Positions 20,126 through 25,000 of a stretch of 25,000 nt of DNA are shown one piece after another. Position 1 is the stretch's first letter, and each line of letters begins with the position of its first letter. Made by a program: the position numbers and the translations under genes. The notes under the pieces are model-generated. The model ran no database searches. It saw only the letters and a list, made by a program, of their open reading frames with translations, and was not told the origin of the DNA. The stretch comes from Cryptomeria japonica. Taxonomy: Eukaryota; Streptophyta; Pinopsida; Cupressales; Cupressaceae. The stretch lies in assembly GCF_030272615.1 (NCBI RefSeq), contig NW_026729185.1, positions 37,501 to 62,500 of the forward strand, read 5' to 3'.

Positions 20126-20481
20126 GGTGCCTGATGGGTGCTTCTTGTCAAGTTTTAGTCGTCGGGACTCATTTCGAGCCTTAGAGGTCGTTTCTTGTCC
20201 GGTTGCCCTGTCTTCGACCTGGGAACCCAATTTTGGTCCTCGGGTCCCATTTTTTTTTGTCTCGCATCCCACTTTTGGCCTGTGGCCTTTTCGGGGTCGA
20301 TTCTCGTTTTGGGCATCAGAGCATGTTTCTTCTCCTAAAACCCAATATTTGTTTATTAAGTCTCGGAACACATTTTTGTTCTCGTGGACCCATCATGGGT
20401 CTTGGAACGCATTTGTGGTCCTTGGGTCCCATTTTGCATCCCGAAACTTGTGTTTTGGTGCTTGATCCCTATTTTGGGTGC
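20126..20481. other. T-rich stretch, copy in unit 2
   Basis: Equivalent of 12190-12545, with the T run near 20251. No gene is seen. Confidence 0.65.
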
Positions 20482-20873
20482 CCACCTTGCACCAAGTGCG
20501 CACCCGGGGCAAACCGAGCGCCTTGGTGCACCGGGGCAAGATCGAGCGTGCACCCGAGGCGCCCCGAACATGCACCAAGGTGCACTCGGCCCACATGTGA
20601 GCGCAGGTCGTTGCGCCCGAGGTGGTGTGTGGGCACCGCGTTGCAGACGGGACACTGCACGCACACGACGCCCCCTACAGGTGCACGCACGTAGGCCGGG
20701 CCGGGTGCACACCCGACGCCCTAGCAAGGTGCGCGCACCCGGGCAGGGCTCACACTTGGCGAACGGGGCGCACTTCGCGAGGGAGGGTGTGCACCTCGAC
20801 GGGGGTGGGTGGCCGGGGTGGATTCGCACGTGGGTCGCGGTTTGCTAAGTACACACTGCGACAAGCTCATAAC
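20482..20873. promoter_or_regulatory. GC-rich upstream spacer of 5S copy 2
   Basis: It looks the same as the spacer of copy 1 apart from a C to A change at 20677. The C at -1 is kept. Confidence 0.55.
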
Positions 20874-20991
20874 GGGTGCGATCATACCAGCGTTAGTGCA
20901 CCGGATCCCATCAGAACTCCGCAGTTAAGCGCGCTTGGGCCGAAGTAGTACTGGGATGGGTGACCTCCCGGGAAGTCCCGGTGTTGCACCC
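20874..20991 (+). rRNA. 5S rRNA: 5S ribosomal RNA, copy 2
   Basis: A complete 118-nt 5S gene differing from copy 1 by two substitutions: G instead of A at nt 19 (20892) and A instead of G at nt 70 (20943). Helix I, the A box and the C box are unchanged, and the T tail is present. The G at nt 19 agrees with the gymnosperm-type sequence I remember; the A at nt 70 does not. Since each copy has one departure, neither is obviously the ancestral form, and both could be expressed. Confidence 0.97.
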
Positions 20992-20997
20992 TTTTTT
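20992..20997 (+). terminator. Pol III terminator of 5S copy 2
   Basis: Six T immediately after the gene, with a further T run shortly downstream as in copy 1. Confidence 0.9.
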
Positions 20998-21416
20998 AGT
21001 TTTTCGCCGGGCATCGCAATGCTATTTGAATAAACCTTTTGCCCGTTTGCGTTCTCGTCGGGGCCGGGCCGGGCCGGGGTGCGCTGCCCGCACTACCGCG
21101 CGCGCGGGGGCGACACCGAGCGCGCACCCGAGGCGCCCCGAGCACACAGGCCACGGTGCAACCCGGGCGTTGTGCGCGCACCCCGGTGCGCCCGAGGTGC
21201 TGCGCGCGCACCCAGGTGAAATCGGTGTGCACCTCGGCCAGTGCGCGCTCGGTCGAGTCGCGCACGTTGGCCAAGGTGCACGGTGATGTTTCTTACTCTA
21301 AGGTTCCGCACCAGACGCCCGGGACAGGTGAGCGAAGCTGGGCGGGGCCGGGTGCGCGGCCGGGGCAGGTGCACGCAGCTGGAGAGAGCTTTGGAGCACA
21401 CTTCGGAGCGCACCAA
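20998..21416. other. GC-rich spacer downstream of 5S copy 2
   Basis: Equivalent of 13062-13480, with CpG-type differences at 21014 (A) and 21135 (G). No gene is seen. Confidence 0.6.
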
Positions 21417-24400
21417 TGATGCGCTCCATTCAAAAGTTTCCTGAAAAGGCAAAAAAAGTTGAGATTATAGAATTTCCCACTTGAGAGATTGTAAAAAAAA
21501 AAAATTTAAAATGAAGGAAACGCGGGTGCCAAGGTGTGCGCAGCCCAGCCAAGGTGTGCGCACCAAGGCGCCCACCCTGGCGAAGGTGCACGCAAGGTGC
21601 GCACCCGAGGCAAACCGGACAATTAACCCAACTTTCGACTTCGCGCGCACCTTGGAGCGCACTTCGGAGCGCTCCTTGGTGCGCACCAATCTTGGGCACC
21701 TCGGAGTGCACCATGGCGCCCACCAAGGTGCGCACCCGGGGCAAACCGAGCTCCGACTTCGTGCGCACCTTGGAGCGCACGAAAGGTGCGCACCATGGCG
21801 CCCACCAAGGTGCGCAGCCCAGCCAAGGCGTGCGCATCAAGGTGCGCACCCTGGCGAAGGTGCGCACCCGGGGCAAACCGAGCTCCGACTTCGTGCGCAC
21901 CTTGGAGCGCACAAAAGGTGCGCAACCCAGCCAAGGTGTGCGCACCCCGGTCAAACCGAGCTCCGAATCGTGCGCACCAGAGGTGCACGCCATCGTGCGC
22001 ACCTTGGAGCACACTTCGGAGCCCTCCTTGGTGCGCGCCGATGTTGCGCACCTCGGAGCGCACCCGGGGAAAACAATGCAATTAACCCGACTTTCGACTT
22101 CGTGGGCACCTCGGAGCGCTCTCGGGTTCGCACCTCGGAGCACACCGAGGTGCGCACCTTTGATGCGCTGCCTTCACCAATTTCCAGAAAAGGCAAGAAA
22201 ACATTGAGAAGGTGTGCGCACCGAGGTGCCCACCCTGGCGAAGGTGCACGCGAGGTGCGCACCCGGGGCAAACCGGGCTCCGACTTCGTGCACGCCGCAC
22301 CTTGGAGCACACTTCGGAGCGCTCCTTGGTGCGCACCAGGGCGCGCAACCCAGCCGAGGTGCCCACCCCGGCGAAGGTGCACGCGAGGTGCGCACCCGGG
22401 GCAAACCGGGCTCCGACTTCGTGCACGCCATGGTGCCCACCGCGGCGAAGGTGCACGCGAGGTGCGCACCCGGGGCAAACCGGGCTCCGACTTCATGCAC
22501 GCCGCACCTTGGAGCACACTTCGGAGCGCTCCTTGGTGCGCACCATGGTGCCCACCAGGGCGCGCAACCCCGCCGAAGGTGCACGCGAGGTGCGCACCCG
22601 GGGCAAACCGGGCTCCGACTTCGTGCACGCCGCACCTTGGAGCACACTTCGGAGCGCTCCTTGGTGCGCACCATGGTGCCCACCAGGGCGCGCAACCCCG
22701 CCGAAGGTGCACGCGAGGTGCGCACCCGGGGCAAACCGGGCTCCGACTTCGTGCACGCCATGGTGCGCACCGCGGCGAAGGTGCGCACCCGGGGCAAACC
22801 GGGCTCCGACTTCGTGCACGCCGCACCTTGGAGCACACTTCGGAGCGCTCCTTGGTGCGCACCAGGGCGCGCAACCCAGCCGAGGTGCCCACCCCGGCGA
22901 AGGTGCACGCGAGGTGCGTACCCGGGGCAAACCGGGCTCCGACTTCGTGCACGCCGCACCTTGGAGCACACTTCGGAGCGCTCCTTGGTGCGCACCATGG
23001 TGCCCACCAGGCCGCGCAACCCAGCCAAGGTGTGCGCACCAAGGTGCACGCGAGGTGCGCACCCGGGGCAAACCGGGGTCCGACTTCGTGCACGCCGCAC
23101 CTTGGAGCACACATCGGGGCGCTCCCGGGTTCGCACCGGCGTTGCGCACCGTGGTGGGCACCTCGGAGCACACCAAGGTGGGCAGCGAGGTGCGCACCTT
23201 TGATGCGATGCCTTCACTAATTTCCATAAAAGGCAAAAAAAAAACGAGATTTTAAAATTTCCGTTTTGAAAGATAGTGAGAAAAAGGGAATGCTGGTGCC
23301 ATCTTGAGCCCGCCCTGGTGCGCAGCCCAGCCAAGGTGTGCGCACCAAGGTGCCCACCCTGGCGAAGGTGCGCGCCCGGGCAATTAACCCAACTTCCAAC
23401 TTCGCGCGCGCCAGGGTGGGAGCGCACCCAACAACCGGGCCTGGGAAGAGCCAATGCGAGAAACCCCACCAAACGCTCTGACAAAAAAAGAGGGGGCGCT
23501 CCAGTAACCCCGCTTCGGAGCGCACCCTGGGCAAACCCAGCCAAGGTGCCCACCCCGGCCAAGGTGCAGGCGAGGTGCGCACCCGGGGCAAACCGGGCTC
23601 CGACAACGTGCACGCCGCACCTTGGAGCACACTTCGTAGCGCTCCCGGGTGCGCACCTCAGAGCACACCAAGGTGGGCAGCGAGGTGCGCACCTTTGATG
23701 CGCTGCCTTCACTAATTTCCAGAAAAGGCAAAAAAAAAAGGAGATTTTAAAATTTCCGTTTTGAAAGATAGTGAAAAAAACGGAACGCGCGTGCCATCTT
23801 GAGCCCGCCCTGGTGCGCAGCCCAGGTAAGGTGCCCACCCTGGCAAAGGTGCGCACCCGGGCAATTAACCCTACTTCCGACTTCGTGCGCGCCAGGGTGG
23901 CAACCGGGCCTCGGAAGAGCCAATGCGAGAAACCCCACCAAACGCTCCGACAAAAAAAGAGGCGGCGCTCCAATAACCCCGCTTCGGAGCGCAGCCGGGG
24001 CAAACCCAGCCAAGGTGCCCACCCCGACGAAGGTGCACGCGAGGTGCGCACCCGGGGCAAACCGGGCTCCGACAACGTGCACGCAGCACCTTGGAGCACA
24101 CTTCGAAGCACTCCCGGGTGCCCACCGGCGTTGCGCACCGTGGTGGGCAGCGAGGTGCGCACCTTTGATGCGCTGCCTTCACTAATTTCCAGAAAAAGGC
24201 AAAAAAAAATGAGATTTTAAAATTTCCGTTTTGAAAGATAGTGAAAAAAAAGGAACGCGGGTGCCATCTTGAGCCCGCCCTGGTGCGCAGCCCAGGCAAG
24301 GCATGCGCACCAAGGTGCCCACCCGAGGTGCACACCCGGGGCAAACCGGGCTCCGACTTCGTGCAGGCCGCACCTTGGAGCACACTTCGGAGCGCTCCTT

Positions 24401-25000
24401 GGTGCGCACCATGGTGCCCACCAGGGCGCGCAACCCAGCCAAGGTCTGCACACCAAGGTGCCCACCCCGGCGAAGGTGCACGCGAGGTGCGCACCCGGGG
24501 CAAACCGGGCTCCGACTTCGTGCACGCCATGGTGCCCACCGCGGCGAAGGTGCACGCGAGGTGCGCACCCGGGGCAAACCGGGCTCCGACTTCGTGCACG
24601 CCGCACCTTGGAGCACACTTCGGAGCGCTCCTTGGTGCGCACCATGGTGCCCACCAGGGCGCGCAACCCAGCCAAGGTGTGCGCACCAAGGTGCACGCGA
24701 GGTGCGCACCCGGGGCAAACCGGGGTCCGACTTCGTGCACGCCGCACCTTGGAGCACACATCGGAGCGCTCCCAGGTTCGCACCAGCGTTGCGCACCTTT
24801 GATGCGCTGCCTTCACTAATTTCCAGAAAAGGCAAAAAAAAACGAGATTTTAAAATTTCCGTTCTGAAAGATAGTGAAAAAAACGGAACGCGGGTGCCAT
24901 CTTGAGCCCTTCCTGGTGCGCAGCCCAGGCAAGTTGTGCGCACCAAGGTGCCCACCCTGGCGGAGGTGCGCGCCCGGGGCAATCCGGGCTCCGACTTCGT
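21417..25000. repeat. Subrepeat field, copy in unit 2 (incomplete)
   Basis: AT-rich modules have their A runs near 21449, 22188 (cut short), 23233, 23728, 24198 and 24834, at the same spacing as in unit 1. The window ends inside a CTCCGACTTCGT segment, before the point where unit 1 carries its nested duplication, so whether unit 2 has it is unknown. Confidence 0.93.

Larger units (their letters stand above)
19620..25000. repeat. 7936-bp tandem unit, copy 2 (cut by window end)
   Basis: This corresponds base for base to 11684-17064 at an offset of 7936, with no length change noticed. Substitutions seen by eye include those at 20677, 20892, 20943, 21014, 21135 and 22494; several are C/T or G/A changes at CpG. 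The near-identity points to recent duplication or ongoing homogenisation. Confidence 0.95.

Noticed and set aside
1-25000. 18S, 5.8S or 26S rRNA, tRNA genes, telomere repeats, transposase or reverse transcriptase
   Set aside because: Looked for by eye on both strands. No conserved rRNA segment, tRNA cloverleaf, TTTAGGG array or mobile-element protein was recognised.

Overview
This window contains no protein-coding gene that I can support. It appears to be part of a ribosomal DNA intergenic spacer from a land plant. The only genes are two intact 5S rRNA genes on the + strand (12938-13055 and 20874-20991). Their sequence, recalled from memory, looks closer to gymnosperm or other non-angiosperm 5S than to angiosperm 5S. 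A very long, GC-rich spacer built of tandem subrepeats would suit a gymnosperm, fern or bryophyte, but I cannot name the organism. No 18S, 5.8S or 26S rRNA, tRNA or transposase is visible.

Layout, left to right. 1-1020 is mostly non-repetitive and unassigned. 1021-1744 is a degenerate edge and 1745-5694 is a regular 188-bp tandem array of about 21 units. 5695-7075 holds three longer composite units, in which a relative of the 188-bp unit is interrupted by an inverted repeat plus a TATATA element. 7076-7450 holds short repeats of about 50 bp, 7451-8575 a 311-bp array, 8576-9236 a 52-bp array and 9237-10304 a 157-bp array. 10305-10491 is a patch of GGTGCGCACC-type palindromes. 10492-12189 is a G-rich minisatellite, 12190-12545 a T-rich stretch, and 12546-12937 the GC-rich spacer before the first 5S gene. 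13062-19619 is a field of GC-rich subrepeats punctuated by AT-rich modules. At 19620 the sequence restarts at the equivalent of 11684 and runs to the window end, so there are two tandem copies of a 7936-bp 5S-bearing unit, the second cut off at 25000.

Reading. Thirteen elements between 6047 and 10227 read TATATAGGGG on the minus strand, which matches the plant RNA polymerase I core promoter consensus TATATA(A/G)GGG. Together with the 5S genes this suggests a linked (L-type) 35S-5S arrangement: the 35S unit would be transcribed right to left, with spacer promoters repeated across the spacer and the 5S genes on the opposite strand. On that model 26S lies to the right of the window and 18S to the left. 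The linkage and the orientation are inferences, because no 18S or 26S sequence is present. Long open frames here, up to 662 codons, are products of stop-poor repeats and are not genes.
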